Source of the DNA: Chlorobaculum sp. 24CR
Lineage (GTDB): Bacteria > Bacteroidota > Chlorobiia > Chlorobiales > Chlorobiaceae
Assembly: GCF_004118635.1 (NCBI RefSeq)
Contig: NZ_SDGU01000015.1
Span: forward strand, 1 to 36,387
Direction of reading: 5' to 3'
DNA: 36,387 nt
In this document: positions 16,016 through 25,306 of the stretch, piece by piece
Layout: each line of letters begins with the position of its first letter
Position numbering within the stretch: the stretch's first letter is position 1
Position numbers and translations under genes: made by a program
Notes under the pieces: generated by a model
The model's database searches: none
Told to the model about the DNA's origin: nothing
What the model saw: the letters and a program-made list of their open reading frames with translations, nothing else

Positions 16016-17523
16016 GACGCGCTCCCCTTCGTGACGGAAATACCGGCGATGGCGAAGAGCGCGTCGAGATCGAGATTCTTCGCGAAGTGCGCGGCAAGCA
16101 ACTCGAACGGATCGGCGGCGGAGGAGGTGGCGGGTTCGTAGCCGCTATCGAGCAGCCGCAGGAACCAGGCGCGGACGCCGGGTTCGTCGAAAAAGCCGTG
16201 GAAGTAGGTTCCCATCACCCGCCCGTCCTCGCTCTTCGCGCCGTCGAACTCTTCAGAGCGGACGCCGTTGCGCTCCGTCACCTCGATGAGCGGCGACGCG
16301 CCTCCGGCGAGCGTCGTGCGGCCCATGTGAATCTCGTAACCGCTGACGACGCATGAGCTTCCGGCAAGTTTGCCGACGCTGTTCGAGAGCGCTTTTTCGC
16401 GTTCGAGCACCGTCTCGACCGGCAGCATTGCGAGCGCCGCACTCGCGCCCGGAGCGCCTTCGACGCCGTGCGGGTCGGCGATGCGCTCGCCGAGCATCTG
16501 GTAGCCGCCGCAGAGGCCGACGATCACGCCGCCCCGCGCCCGGAACGCCTCGATCTCTTTGCGCCACCCCATCCGTTCGAGCCATTCGAGGTCGCCGCGC
16601 ACGTTCTTCGACCCCGGCAGCACGAGCGCCTTGTATGCGTCGAGGGGCCTCGGATGGTGCAGGTAGTGCAGCTCGACCGCCGAATCCTGCTCCAGCGGCG
16701 AGAGGTCGGTGAAGTTGGAGATGTGCGGGAAGTAGATCGCCGCGATGCCGATTTTTCCGGCGGAGGGATCGCGCTTCGGATCGACCACCGAACAGAGCGG
16801 CACGGCGTCTTCGGCGTCGATGGTGAAGCCCCGGAAGTAGGGAATTACGCCAAGCACCGGTACGCCGGTCATCGATTCGAGCATTTTCACGCCATCTTCG
16901 AACAGTGATTTGTCGCCCCGGAAGCGGTTCACGATGACGCCCTTGACGAGCGCCCGATCCTCCGGCGGAATCACGGCAAGCGTGCCCACGACCTGCGCGA
17001 AGACGCCGCCACGGTCGATGTCGGCGACGAGAATCACCGCCGCCCCGGCCCGGCGGGCGCTCTTGAAGTTGACGAAATCGCGCTGGTAGAGGTTCATCTC
17101 GGCGCACGATCCGGCCCCTTCGAGCACGATCATTTCGTGCCGCGCCATGAGCCTCTCAAGGCTCTCGAAAGCCGCCTCCGCCCAGCGCCGCGTGTCGCCG
17201 AAGTATTCACGAGCCGTTTTGTCCGTGCAGACGCGCCCGTGCAGCACGACCTGCGCCCCCGTGTCGGTGTTGGGCTTGAGCAGCACGGGGTTCATGTCGG
17301 CGTGGGGCGCAACCCGTGCGGCCTGCGCCTGCACGATCTGCGCCCGCCCCATCTCGAAGCCGTCGGGCGTGACGCCGGAGTTGTTCGACATGTTCTGCGC
17401 CTTGAACGGCGCGACGTCGATGCCCGCGTTGCGAAAGATGCGGCAGAGCGCGGTGGCCACGATGCTCTTGCCCGCGTCCGAGGCGGTGCCGAGTACGGCA
17501 ATATTGGTCATAGGCGTTGCCAT
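16012..17523 (-). CDS. cobQ: Cobyric acid synthase
   Basis: A 503-residue glutamine-dependent amidotransferase (CobQ/CbiP). It amidates four carboxylates of adenosylcobyrinic acid a,c-diamide to give adenosylcobyric acid. The N-terminal dethiobiotin-synthase-like ATP domain shows GTASDAGKS (12-20), [10 protein letters not shown] (40-49) and [14 protein letters not shown]. The C-terminal glutaminase domain has the nucleophile Cys338 in [10 protein letters not shown] and the His of GTYFHGFF. The start MATPMTN is used (a GGTGA lies upstream, 5 bp after the bluB stop); MTN at 17511 is an alternative. The longer frame runs into bluB and is rejected. Confidence 0.96.
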   Translation of the reverse strand: MATPMTNIAVLGTASDAGKSIVATALCRIFRNAGIDVAPFKAQNMSNNSGVTPDGFEMGRAQIVQAQAARVAPHADMNPVLLKPNTDTGAQVVLHGRVCTDKTAREYFGDTRRWAEAAFESLERLMARHEMIVLEGAGSCAEMNLYQRDFVNFKSARRAGAAVILVADIDRGGVFAQVVGTLAVIPPEDRALVKGVIVNRFRGDKSLFEDGVKMLESMTGVPVLGVIPYFRGFTIDAEDAVPLCSVVDPKRDPSAGKIGIAAIYFPHISNFTDLSPLEQDSAVELHYLHHPRPLDAYKALVLPGSKNVRGDLEWLERMGWRKEIEAFRARGGVIVGLCGGYQMLGERIADPHGVEGAPGASAALAMLPVETVLEREKALSNSVGKLAGSSCVVSGYEIHMGRTTLAGGASPLIEVTERNGVRSEEFDGAKSEDGRVMGTYFHGFFDEPGVRAWFLRLLDSGYEPATSSAADPFELLAAHFAKNLDLDALFAIAGISVTKGSAS

Positions 17524-17528
17524 ATTTT

Positions 17529-18167
17529 TCACCACTGCTCCTGATGGACGAGATCGTCGAGCACGAGGCGCGGCAGCCAGCCCGCCTGCTCCAGCTCCGG
17601 CGTCTCGTGGAAAAAGCTCACGTAACCGATGCAGAGCCACGCCACCGGCACGATGTGCTCCGGGATGCCGAGCGCCTGGCGCACGCTGTCGTGATGGATG
17701 ATGCTCACCCAGCCGACGCCGAGATTCTCCGCCCGTGCGGCCAGCCACAGATTCTGCACCGCGCAGACCGAGCTGTACAAATCCATTTCGGGATTGGCCG
17801 TCCGCCCGATCACCACCTCGCCGCTGCGGGTGCGGTCGCAGGTGACGCAGACGCCGACCGGCGCTTCGAGAATCCCTTCGAGCTTGAAGCCGAGATAGCG
17901 CTCCCGGCGCTCCCCGTCGAACTTCGCCGCCGCCTCAGCGTGGGCCGTCTCAAAGCCCGCCTTGATCTGCTTGCGCACCTCGAAGTCGCGCACGACCACG
18001 AAGTCCCACGGCTGCATGAAGCCCACGCTCGGCGCGTGATGCGCCGCGTCGAGCACCCGGCGAAGCACCTCCTCCGGCACCGGGTCGGCGAGGAACTGCC
18101 CACGCACATCGCGGCGACTGTATATTACTTTATAGAGCGCGTCACGCTCATCAGCATTGATGGTCAT
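17529..18167 (-). CDS. bluB: 5,6-dimethylbenzimidazole synthase BluB (nitroreductase fold)
   Basis: A 212-residue flavoenzyme that fragments reduced FMN with oxygen to form 5,6-dimethylbenzimidazole, the lower ligand of true B12. BluB-specific segments are [39 protein letters not shown] and [20 protein letters not shown], rather than those of a general nitroreductase. The gene overlaps btuF by four bases (ATGA) and is followed 5 bp later by cobQ. Because BluB needs oxygen, its presence in a presumed anaerobe is notable. Identity rests on motif recognition and operon context. Confidence 0.92.
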   Translation of the reverse strand: MTINADERDALYKVIYSRRDVRGQFLADPVPEEVLRRVLDAAHHAPSVGFMQPWDFVVVRDFEVRKQIKAGFETAHAEAAAKFDGERRERYLGFKLEGILEAPVGVCVTCDRTRSGEVVIGRTANPEMDLYSSVCAVQNLWLAARAENLGVGWVSIIHHDSVRQALGIPEHIVPVAWLCIGYVSFFHETPELEQAGWLPRLVLDDLVHQEQW

Positions 18168-18973
18168 TTCGATTCATTTTTCTGATTGCGACTGCCGAAC
18201 TGCCACTTTAAATCGGCGAGTCCTTCAAGAATTTTTGGCGATGGCGATACAAAATGCGGGCCATTGAGCCGCACGATTCGGTAGTTGCCTTCGGGAATCC
18301 GCACGGGGCATTCGTAGCCATCTTTCTGGAGCACGAACACGATCTCCGGCTTCTTCTCCTCGACCAGCTCCCAGACAGTGCCGATCAGCTCCGTCGGCGC
18401 AACATGGCGGATGCCGGGATACTCCTCGACAACCTGGAATCCCGCCGCCGTGAAAAGCTCGTGGAGATACGTATTGACGCCGAACGAGAACGGGTTGCCC
18501 TCGCAGCTCGACAGAATCAGCGCCCGCCGTCCGCCGCCGTTGACCTCCGCGGCGGCCTCGCGCCACTGCCGCTCGAACGCCTCGGCCCTGCGCTCGCCGC
18601 CCTCGATGCCGAGCGCGTCGCAGATGGCGCGGATGTTTCCGCCAATCTCCGCCATGCTTTTGAAGCCGTGCAGCACGACGCACTTCGCGCCCGGCGGCGT
18701 CACCCGCTTGCAGAGATCCGGGCCGCCCCAGTCCGAGACGAAGAGATAATCGGGATGCAGCGCCGCGATGGCCGCCGGATCGGGATCGATCACGCCGCCG
18801 GTCTTCGGCAGGTCGATGTCGTCATACCGGCTCACGCCTGCGATCCGGTTTTCGAGACCGAGAGAACGTAACGTTTCAGTAATGTAGGGCGACTGGCTGA
18901 CGACGCGCCCCTCCGCCCGCCCCGCCGCTCCCGCAAAAAGCAGGAGCAGCAGGGTCATGACTATTTTTTTCAT
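18164..18973 (-). CDS. btuF: Periplasmic corrinoid-binding protein BtuF
   Basis: A 269-residue class III solute-binding protein with a signal peptide (MKKIVMTLLLLLFAGAAGRAEG) and no lipobox cysteine. Mature features: RVVSQSPYITETLRSLGLENRIAGVSRYDD, then LHPDYLFVSDWGG, and a second lobe with ELVEEKKPEIVFV. It should hand corrinoids arriving through BtuB to BtuCD. An in-frame TTG nine bases upstream is possible, but the ATG gives a clean signal peptide. It lies 22 bp after btuB. A second, lipoprotein-type BtuF is encoded at 26059. Confidence 0.87.
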   Translation of the reverse strand: MKKIVMTLLLLLFAGAAGRAEGRVVSQSPYITETLRSLGLENRIAGVSRYDDIDLPKTGGVIDPDPAAIAALHPDYLFVSDWGGPDLCKRVTPPGAKCVVLHGFKSMAEIGGNIRAICDALGIEGGERRAEAFERQWREAAAEVNGGGRRALILSSCEGNPFSFGVNTYLHELFTAAGFQVVEEYPGIRHVAPTELIGTVWELVEEKKPEIVFVLQKDGYECPVRIPEGNYRIVRLNGPHFVSPSPKILEGLADLKWQFGSRNQKNESK

Positions 18974-18995
18974 GATTGGCAATGGATTAGCGGTT

Positions 18996-20864
18996 TCACA
19001 ACGTAATCTTCACGCCCGCATACGCCGACCTGCCCGGCGTGGCGTAGCTCCACGCCTCTTCATAATACTCGTCGAACAGGTTGTCGATACGTCCATACAG
19101 CTCGACATTCGGATTCAACTTGTACGACGCGGAAATATTGGCCAGGAAATAGCTGTCGAGCTTGCCGGTCACGACGCAATCTTCATTCTTCGCGCCGTCA
19201 TTCCGACGCGATCCGACCCACTGCATATTGGTATTCAGCTTCAGCTTGCCGGAGGCTTTCCACGTTGCAGCGACCCCGACCTTGTTCCGTGGACGGCGTT
19301 CGAGCTGCTCCCCATCGGGGTCTTTTGTATAGGTATAGGTGTAGTTCATGGAAAGAAACACCGCCTTTGAGGGACGCCATTCGGCAAAGCTTTCCAGACC
19401 ATAGGTTTTCGTCGTGCCCGGAATCTGAATCGATACGTAGGTAATAGGATCATAACTGATACGGTCTTCATAATCAGTCCTGAACCATGTTGCACCCAAC
19501 TTCAGGTTGTCGGCAAACTTCTGCTCGATGCCCGCATCCCACCCCTTGCTCGACTCCGCCTTCAACTCTGAGTTTCCATAGATCGGTGCGTATAATTCGA
19601 AAAGCGAAGGTGCCCTGAATCCGGTGGCATAACTGCATTTGAAAACGGTGTTCCCGATGGTATAGGAGGGAGCGACACGCCAAGTAGTCTTGCCGCCAAA
19701 TTTTTCGTTATCCTCGTAACGAAGCCCCTGAACGAGCTTCAGGCCGCCAATTCGCCACTGATCCTCGACGAAAACGCCATTTGAACCCATCCGCTTGTCC
19801 ACGGCAAGGGAGCCGGTGCTATCCATGCTCTCTTCACGAGAGTTGATCCCAACGCTGACCGTGTTGTTGTCGGTAAGAGCATAATCGCCCTGCCAACCGA
19901 TTTCATAAAGGTATCCCTTGTAGGTATTGCCAAGTACGCCAGAACTGTAATATTTCCGCTCTTGGTCGTTCACATTGTAGTAAACCGTGCTTACAAGCGG
20001 TTGGTAATCGAGCTTCAGCGCAACCCTGCCATTGAACTGCGTGGATGCCTGGCTGTTGCCGGTAACATCCGCCCCTGAGCTGTCATAGTCATATTCGGCA
20101 TCGATATATCTGATGGTCGTATCGAGTGAAACATTCTTGCTGAACTTCAGGCCGAAATTTCCGGACAGCGTGGTGTTCTCATATCCATCCTTCTCGAAGC
20201 TTTTATCGGAGGGATTGATACAGGGATTCCGTTCATCAGCGGCTGAAAATCCATCTGTTTTGGTACGTGATGCGCTAACGGAATAATCGATCACGCCCTG
20301 TTTGCCACTTGCCCCACCGTAATATCGATAAGAGTTATAGGCACCGCCTTCGATTCCGGCATACGCTGATGGTTTACCGGTTCCTTTCTTCGTGATGATG
20401 TTGATTACGCCTGCTGAAGCACCTGAGCCGTAAAGCATGCTCGCCGGGCCGCGGACGATCTCGATACGATCGATATTGTCAACCGTAAGATTTGAAAGGT
20501 TAGGAGACATCGAGGGTTCTGACGGGTCATTGGCTGGCACTCCGTCAATCAGCACAAGAGTATATTGCGAATCTCCGCCCCTGATATTGATGTAAGATTT
20601 AGAACCGAGACCGCCGCTGGAAACAATATCGAGTCCGGGTACTCCCTTCATTACCTCTTCGACGCTTGTCTGCCCGGAATCCTGAATCTCTTCGGCGGTA
20701 ATGACGGTAATCGAGCTGCCGCCGGCGTCGGCGACCGAGTTGAGCGTTTTGGTGGCCGAGACGACGATCTCCTGACCGACATAATCCGAACCGGCCTCTT
20801 CGGCGTGGAGCGTGGGGCTGGCGAGCATTGCCGCCATAACGATGGCGAGCGTTCGTTTGTTCAT
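18996..20864 (-). CDS. btuB: TonB-dependent outer-membrane corrinoid receptor BtuB
   Basis: A 622-residue outer-membrane beta-barrel receptor, close to the length of E. coli BtuB. It has a signal peptide (MNKRTLAIVMAAMLASPTLHA), a TonB-box-like EIVVSATK, and a plug domain with GGSSITVITAEEIQDSG, VEEVMKGVPGLDIV, YTLVLIDGVPAND and IEIVRGPASMLYGSGASAGVINIITKK split across residues 60-175. Barrel strands run to the final KITL. ATG at 20864 is preceded by AGGA seven bases away; the longer frame through the leader is rejected. The cobalamin riboswitch upstream identifies the substrate as a corrinoid. Confidence 0.92.
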   Translation of the reverse strand: MNKRTLAIVMAAMLASPTLHAEEAGSDYVGQEIVVSATKTLNSVADAGGSSITVITAEEIQDSGQTSVEEVMKGVPGLDIVSSGGLGSKSYINIRGGDSQYTLVLIDGVPANDPSEPSMSPNLSNLTVDNIDRIEIVRGPASMLYGSGASAGVINIITKKGTGKPSAYAGIEGGAYNSYRYYGGASGKQGVIDYSVSASRTKTDGFSAADERNPCINPSDKSFEKDGYENTTLSGNFGLKFSKNVSLDTTIRYIDAEYDYDSSGADVTGNSQASTQFNGRVALKLDYQPLVSTVYYNVNDQERKYYSSGVLGNTYKGYLYEIGWQGDYALTDNNTVSVGINSREESMDSTGSLAVDKRMGSNGVFVEDQWRIGGLKLVQGLRYEDNEKFGGKTTWRVAPSYTIGNTVFKCSYATGFRAPSLFELYAPIYGNSELKAESSKGWDAGIEQKFADNLKLGATWFRTDYEDRISYDPITYVSIQIPGTTKTYGLESFAEWRPSKAVFLSMNYTYTYTKDPDGEQLERRPRNKVGVAATWKASGKLKLNTNMQWVGSRRNDGAKNEDCVVTGKLDSYFLANISASYKLNPNVELYGRIDNLFDEYYEEAWSYATPGRSAYAGVKITL

Positions 20865-21102
20865 GGTGTTGTCCTGTGTTGAATTGAAAAAAATCAACAG
20901 ACAGGGGTTGAGGAAAAGGACTGACCCGGTTCCCGTCGGAACAGCTCGATGGTTCGACAATGCTTGAAAGTGCGGAAGTGCGGGATTCACGCCATTGGCG
21001 TAATCGGGCGACGCATTGGAAAACGATGCTGAACATTCGGTGGTACCGGAAGCGCTTTGCCTGACTATTAACCCGTAGTCTTGTTTCTGAGCAAAGAGTA
21101 AC

Positions 21103-21312
21103 TGGCAGGTCTCCTGACTTTAACGGCTGAACCGCTGCGGCCTTCCCGCCCCGTCCGTGGAGGACTTCGAGCAGTGACACACAGCGACTGCGAGCATCGA
21201 GGCATGTGGCCATGCCTGCTTGCGGCAGCTTTCCGTTGTACAGTTGCGGGTACAGTGTACGAATCTCACGTACTTCCCTATTCTCCGGCTTTGAAGCCGG
21301 CACCAGCTAATC
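21103..21312 (-). promoter_or_regulatory. Cobalamin (AdoCbl) riboswitch upstream of btuB
   Basis: Read on the minus strand, the leader shows the conserved cobalamin riboswitch blocks in order: AATAGGGAAG, an ACGTGAGATTCGTACACTGT segment, CCCGCAACTGTA, a GCCACAT segment, GGGCGGGAAGGCCGCAGC and the 3' block GTCAGGAGACCTGCC (the B12 box region). It ends about 240 bases before the btuB start. No clear terminator hairpin with a U-run follows, so the expression platform may act on translation or lie further downstream. Excess B12 should repress the btuB-btuF-bluB-cobQ-cobD-cbiB transcript. Confidence 0.95.
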
Positions 21313-21375
21313 ATGTGAAAGAACAATCATCTTTGCGGGCGCAATTTACGATTTTCCCGCTCAATTGCAAGCGAC

Positions 21376-23049
21376 TCACCCCTTGCCATCGGCGGCCCGG
21401 ATGATGGTGCGAGCCATCGACATCGTCTGGTGGTGCAGCGCTTCGAGCGCCCGGAGCAGCTCCATGTGCAGGTCGTGCGTCCGCTCCGACTCCGGGCGGT
21501 TTTTGATGCGCCGCATGTGCGAAAAACCGAGTTCGAGCAAAAGGTGGTTGAAGTTCTTGCCCTCGTCGAGCACCGCCAGCGCCCTGCGGAAGCTCATCTC
21601 CTCGATGGCCAGGCTCATGGCCGCGATCTCGCGGCACACCTCTTCGTGAAGCTGCGCGATCTCCCGCTTGCCCTCGCTGGTCAGCCCGTTATCGAACCCT
21701 CCGGCGGGAAAGTCGGCAAGCAGGGTTTCGACCACGTCGCCCGCCGCCTCGATCTCCTTCGCCAGCGCCATCAGCGCCGCCGCCTCCCGGATGAGCGGCT
21801 CGGCAACCGCCTCCTGCATGACGCGAATCAGGTAGGCAGTCACCTTCTTCTCCAGAAAATCGAGCTTCTCCTCGCGCATCAAAAGCCCTTCGGAGACCGG
21901 CAGCCGCGAGTAGATGAGGTCGCGCCCCGGCCCGCCGCCGAGGAACGGCTCCGGCAAAGCCCGCGACATGCGTCCGAGAATCTTGTTCATGCGCGAAATC
22001 TCCTGCCGCGCCAGCCCGACCGCCACCTCCGGCGTGGCCAGGGCGGAGTCCTTCAGATGCCACACCGCCGGAATGCGCCCAATCTCTTCGGGATCGTCGG
22101 GCAGAATCCTGGTAAGAAAACGCCCGTACAGCGGCAGGAATGGCAGAAAGACGATAGCCATGAAGACGTTCGAAACCGTGTGCGCATTAGCGATCTGGCG
22201 AGGCAGCCCACCCGCTGCATCGGACGGCGAGATCAAGCGGATCAGGTCGAGATAGGGCGACAGGAAGATGACGAAAACAACGACGTAAGCCAGGTTAAAA
22301 ATAAGTTGCGCCAGAAACACCCGACGCGCTGCGCGCATGCTTCCGGCGCTGCCGATTGCCGCCGTGATGCAGGTGCCGACATTGGCCCCGAACATCAGTG
22401 GCACGGCGATTTCAAGGGTGATCGTCCCCTGCTGGGCCATGGTGATGACGATCGCGATGAACGCCCCGCTGCTTTGAATGATAGCGGTCATGAGCGCGCC
22501 CGCGATGACGCAGAGAATGGGATTTTGCAAGGTGGTGAGAATCGAGAGAAACGCCGCGCTGCTGCGGAGCGGCGCGACCGCCATCCCCATCAGTTTGAGG
22601 CCGAAAAACAGCAAACCAAGCCCGGCAAGCACCTCGCCGAACAGCGCCACGCCACGCTTGCGACGAACAAGCGAGAGGAAAAAGCCGACCGCGAACATCG
22701 GCAAGCCCAGCTCGCCCGGCGAAAAAGCGATGAGCTGGGCCATCGTGGTGGTGCCGATCTCCGCGCCGAGCACCACGCCGAGCGACTGCGAAAAGGTGAG
22801 AATCCGCGACTGCACCAGCCCGATGAGCGTGAGCATCACCATGCTGCTCGACTGCACGGCCACGGTAGCCACCGCACCGGAGAGCAGCGCCGAGAGCGGG
22901 TTGCCGGTGATCGTGGCCAACCACCCGGCAATCTTGCCGCTCGAAGCCTTGCGAAGCCCCGCATTGAGCGACTTCATCCCCAAGAGAAACACCGCCAACC
23001 CACCCGCAAAAAGCAGAAGATTAGACAGCAGGGATTGTGATTGCATCAT
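21376..23049 (-). CDS. Na+/phosphate cotransporter family protein with PhoU-like C-terminal domain
   Basis: A 557-residue protein. The N-terminal ~310 residues are membrane helices with two inverted repeats, each bearing the signature glutamine-serine motif: VAVQSSSM (64-71) and AIIQSSGAF (about 190). GAEIGTT and GANVGT are the paired glycine motifs. The C-terminal ~200 residues are helical and PhoU-like. Such proteins import or export phosphate with sodium; PhoU domains tie them to phosphate sensing. It is alone on the minus strand, downstream of a palindromic repeat. The substrate is inferred from family membership. Confidence 0.9.
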   Translation of the reverse strand: MMQSQSLLSNLLLFAGGLAVFLLGMKSLNAGLRKASSGKIAGWLATITGNPLSALLSGAVATVAVQSSSMVMLTLIGLVQSRILTFSQSLGVVLGAEIGTTTMAQLIAFSPGELGLPMFAVGFFLSLVRRKRGVALFGEVLAGLGLLFFGLKLMGMAVAPLRSSAAFLSILTTLQNPILCVIAGALMTAIIQSSGAFIAIVITMAQQGTITLEIAVPLMFGANVGTCITAAIGSAGSMRAARRVFLAQLIFNLAYVVVFVIFLSPYLDLIRLISPSDAAGGLPRQIANAHTVSNVFMAIVFLPFLPLYGRFLTRILPDDPEEIGRIPAVWHLKDSALATPEVAVGLARQEISRMNKILGRMSRALPEPFLGGGPGRDLIYSRLPVSEGLLMREEKLDFLEKKVTAYLIRVMQEAVAEPLIREAAALMALAKEIEAAGDVVETLLADFPAGGFDNGLTSEGKREIAQLHEEVCREIAAMSLAIEEMSFRRALAVLDEGKNFNHLLLELGFSHMRRIKNRPESERTHDLHMELLRALEALHHQTMSMARTIIRAADGKG

Positions 23050-23081
23050 TTCGATCGACAGTTTGAACTACCGGAATTTTC

Positions 23082-23183
23082 CGTCATTGCGAGGAGCAGA
23101 GCGACGCGGCAATCCATGCGGAATAAGCGAAAGCATGAAAAGATGGATCGCCACGTCCCGACTTGTCGGGACTCGCGATGACG
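23082..23183. repeat. Dispersed ~100 bp palindromic repeat, copy 3
   Basis: Starts CGTCATTGCGAGGAGCAG and ends GGGACTCGCGATGACG. The nested inverted arms match copy 1 closely. It lies between the Na/Pi transporter and the SRPBCC gene, both on the minus strand. The right flank continues with CACCGTCATTTTTA, shared in part with copy 2. Confidence 0.9.
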
Positions 23184-23242
23184 AATCACCGTCATTTTTA
23201 ACTTGACACACAACGGGGAGCGGACGACATTCTCCCCCCAAC

Positions 23243-23707
23243 TCAAAACGCTCCCAGAATCTCCGCAACCTTGCGCCGCCGGTACTCGAACACCTCGTCG
23301 AGCCGCCGCCCGACAATCAGCGCCTCGACCACCTCACCAAGCATGTCGAACGGCAGCGCGTACTCCACGATGTCGGTCATCTCCGTGCCGCCTTCGATTT
23401 CGCGAAACCGGTGCGTGTGATGCCACAGCTCGTACGGCCCTTCGAGCTGGCGATCCTCGAAAAAGTCGGGCCGCGAGACCCGCATGATTTCGGTCGTCCA
23501 CCGCACGGGAATCATCATGAAGGGATAGAGCGTGTAGCTCAGTTGCATCCCTTCGGAAATCGGCTTTCCGGTGCTCCCGCCATCGACCCGCAAAAACATC
23601 TCCGGCGGCGTGATCCGGGCAAGATTGTCCGGCTGCGAAAAAAAGTCCCACGCTACATCTATCGGCACAGGCAACCGCTGTACCCAGGTTTTGGTATGAA
23701 GGTTCAT
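23243..23707 (-). CDS. SRPBCC (START/Bet v1-like) family protein
   Basis: A 154-residue protein with the START-like hydrophobic-cavity fold pattern: VQRLPVPIDVAWDFFSQPDNLARITPPE at the N-terminus (split by the helix-grip), RWTTEIMRVSRPDFFEDRQLEGPYELWHHTHRF in the middle strands and a long C-terminal helix (FEYRRRKVAEIL). Members bind lipids or other small hydrophobic ligands, and some act as cyclases. Length is typical. It has no obvious operon partner. Ligand unknown. Confidence 0.82.
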   Translation of the reverse strand: MNLHTKTWVQRLPVPIDVAWDFFSQPDNLARITPPEMFLRVDGGSTGKPISEGMQLSYTLYPFMMIPVRWTTEIMRVSRPDFFEDRQLEGPYELWHHTHRFREIEGGTEMTDIVEYALPFDMLGEVVEALIVGRRLDEVFEYRRRKVAEILGAF

Positions 23708-23961
23708 CGGATGGAACGGATTTCTTTGATATACTTCGATTTAAACAACGACGGACGAACGGTAAAAGTATCCCGTTAGGGTCTTGAGGTGGATTTTTTA
23801 CTGGCGAGGATTGTCGATTTCGGGCGCGAACGCTCATTCAAAGCAGGGCGGCCTCAGACTTTTTTGTCGCGGGGAATTGTTGGATTTTGCTTATGATTTA
23901 CTTGGGCAGTAATTAAAGGCATTTTACGCGGGCTTTAATCAAATACAAGGTATTTTTTTTA

Positions 23962-24615
23962 ATGAAAGAGGCTGTATCTAATAAAATAAAAAGTCAGTTG
24001 TCGAAAATTATCGAAGCTTACTTTGAACTGGTTAGGTTGGAGCTGGATAATTTTAGACTCGTGCTTCTAATTGACGGGGTTAAAATTGATAATGAAACGC
24101 TAGTACATGTAACCACTTCTGGCTGTGACGACAAAATCAATAAACGCAGAAAATTACTTGGCGAAACATTTTATTCCCAAAAAAAAGACATTACCGATTC
24201 ATTCTTTCTAACTTTAGCCAAGTTGTTTGATGAGCCAAAAAGAAATCAGCCAAATTCAATCCCAGTCATGGTATCGACAATTTCAAAAAACTACCATATA
24301 TTTGAAAAAACAGAAAAATTAAAAGTAGCGATAAGTACCTATGAAGAGAGTTTAATAAAAAACATAGACTTAATAAACCTTATTAAAGAACATCGAGATA
24401 AATGCCTTGCCCACAACGACAACAAATCTCAATGCAATCATTTAGATAGTCTATCCACCAATGAAACACGCCGACTGATGGATATAATAAAAAATTTAGT
24501 TAATTCAGTAAGTTCTTTTTTTGATCTGATTGGGATTTCTGAAAGTGACATTAACAAAATGAGTAACGAAAGCTTCAAAAAAAATACTGAACTGCTTAAA
24601 ACACTTGAAAAGTAG
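23962..24615 (+). CDS. HEPN/AbiU2-like protein (predicted RNase or abortive-infection factor)
   Basis: A 217-residue, mostly helical, lysine-rich protein from AT-rich DNA. Near residues 142-155 it has KEHRDKCLAHNDNK, matching the HEPN R-x4-6-H motif (Arg145, His151) in the form seen in AbiU2-type domains; I infer membership from this motif and the helical layout. HEPN domains are RNases common in phage defence and toxin-antitoxin systems. No nucleotidyltransferase partner is visible, but a RelE/ParE-type module and an orphan antitoxin follow on the same strand. The base composition marks it as likely acquired. Confidence 0.6.
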   Translation: MKEAVSNKIKSQLSKIIEAYFELVRLELDNFRLVLLIDGVKIDNETLVHVTTSGCDDKINKRRKLLGETFYSQKKDITDSFFLTLAKLFDEPKRNQPNSIPVMVSTISKNYHIFEKTEKLKVAISTYEESLIKNIDLINLIKEHRDKCLAHNDNKSQCNHLDSLSTNETRRLMDIIKNLVNSVSSFFDLIGISESDINKMSNESFKKNTELLKTLEK

Positions 24616-24711
24616 AGACAAAGAAATGGATCAATTTGCTATGCGAGCTAAACTTTTGGCCAAGTATTCGAGATTTAAACCATTTTTAAATCATAATCAA
24701 TCGTCTAAATC

Positions 24712-24930
24712 ATGAATTTATTGCAAACCATTGATAAACTACCTCGAGTTGAAAAAATCAAGGTAATGGAATTCATCTGGAAGCAATTGACAACAAAAGA
24801 TTCGGAATTCGAATCTCCGGCGTGGCACAAAGACGCCTTGGCAGAGACAGAAAGCAGGTATGAATCCGGTAAAGAAGAATTGATTGACTGGAGCGAAGCA
24901 AAAGAACTTCTCAGAAAGCAATTTCAATGA
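24712..24930 (+). CDS. Addiction-module antitoxin (TIGR02574-like)
   Basis: A 72-residue acidic protein with the layout of putative addiction-module antitoxins: LPRVEKIKVMEFIWKQL at the N-terminus, then SPAWHKDALAETESRYESG and a final WSEAKELLRK. These small proteins pair with RelE/ParE-type toxins. The stop codon overlaps the toxin start by four bases (ATGA), which confirms the pairing. Confidence 0.8.
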   Translation: MNLLQTIDKLPRVEKIKVMEFIWKQLTTKDSEFESPAWHKDALAETESRYESGKEELIDWSEAKELLRKQFQ

Positions 24931-25232
24931 AAATAAAAATACTCAAATCGGCTTATAACGACTTACAAAGAGGCCGAAATTTTTATGATACTCAAGGCGA
25001 GTGGATCGGTGAGTATTTCTTTGATTCATTGTTTTCGGACATAGATTCGTTAGTCTTGTACGGAGGCATTCATCAGAAATTCTTTGGTTTCCACAGACTC
25101 TTATCTCACACCTTTCCTTTCGCGATATATTACAAAAAAGACAATGAAGGGAATATCATCGTTTATCGTATTCTGGACTGTCGCCAAAATCCAGAGACAA
25201 CGGAAGAAATTCTAACCGAAATTGAAGAATAA
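24927..25232 (+). CDS. RelE/ParE-type toxin
   Basis: A 101-residue protein with the RelE/ParE fold pattern: KILKSAYNDLQRGRNFYD at the start, a central helix pair, FHRLLSHTFPFAIYYKKD in the middle strands and IIVYRILDCRQNPE at the end. It would either cleave mRNA at ribosomes (RelE) or poison gyrase (ParE); the sequence does not decide which. It is translationally coupled to the preceding antitoxin. Confidence 0.8.
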   Translation: MKIKILKSAYNDLQRGRNFYDTQGEWIGEYFFDSLFSDIDSLVLYGGIHQKFFGFHRLLSHTFPFAIYYKKDNEGNIIVYRILDCRQNPETTEEILTEIEE

Positions 25233-25306
25233 CATGTAACCAAAATTGATCAAGGACTGGAACAAACTGCCCGGCATTTGGGTATCAATATTCTGGATGT
25301 TAACTG

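Noticed and set aside
18996-20990. Longer btuB reading starting in the leader
   Set aside because: It would put about 42 residues before a perfectly good signal peptide; the ATG at 20864 has a proper ribosome-binding site.
21430-23040. 536-residue plus-strand frame opposite the Na/Pi transporter
   Set aside because: Composition is that of a shadow frame (Arg, His, Gln rich) with no domain.
24626-24715. 29-codon frame between the HEPN gene and the antitoxin, overlapping the antitoxin start by four bases
   Set aside because: The overlap is suggestive, but there is no recognisable family, and it is too short to support without expression data.
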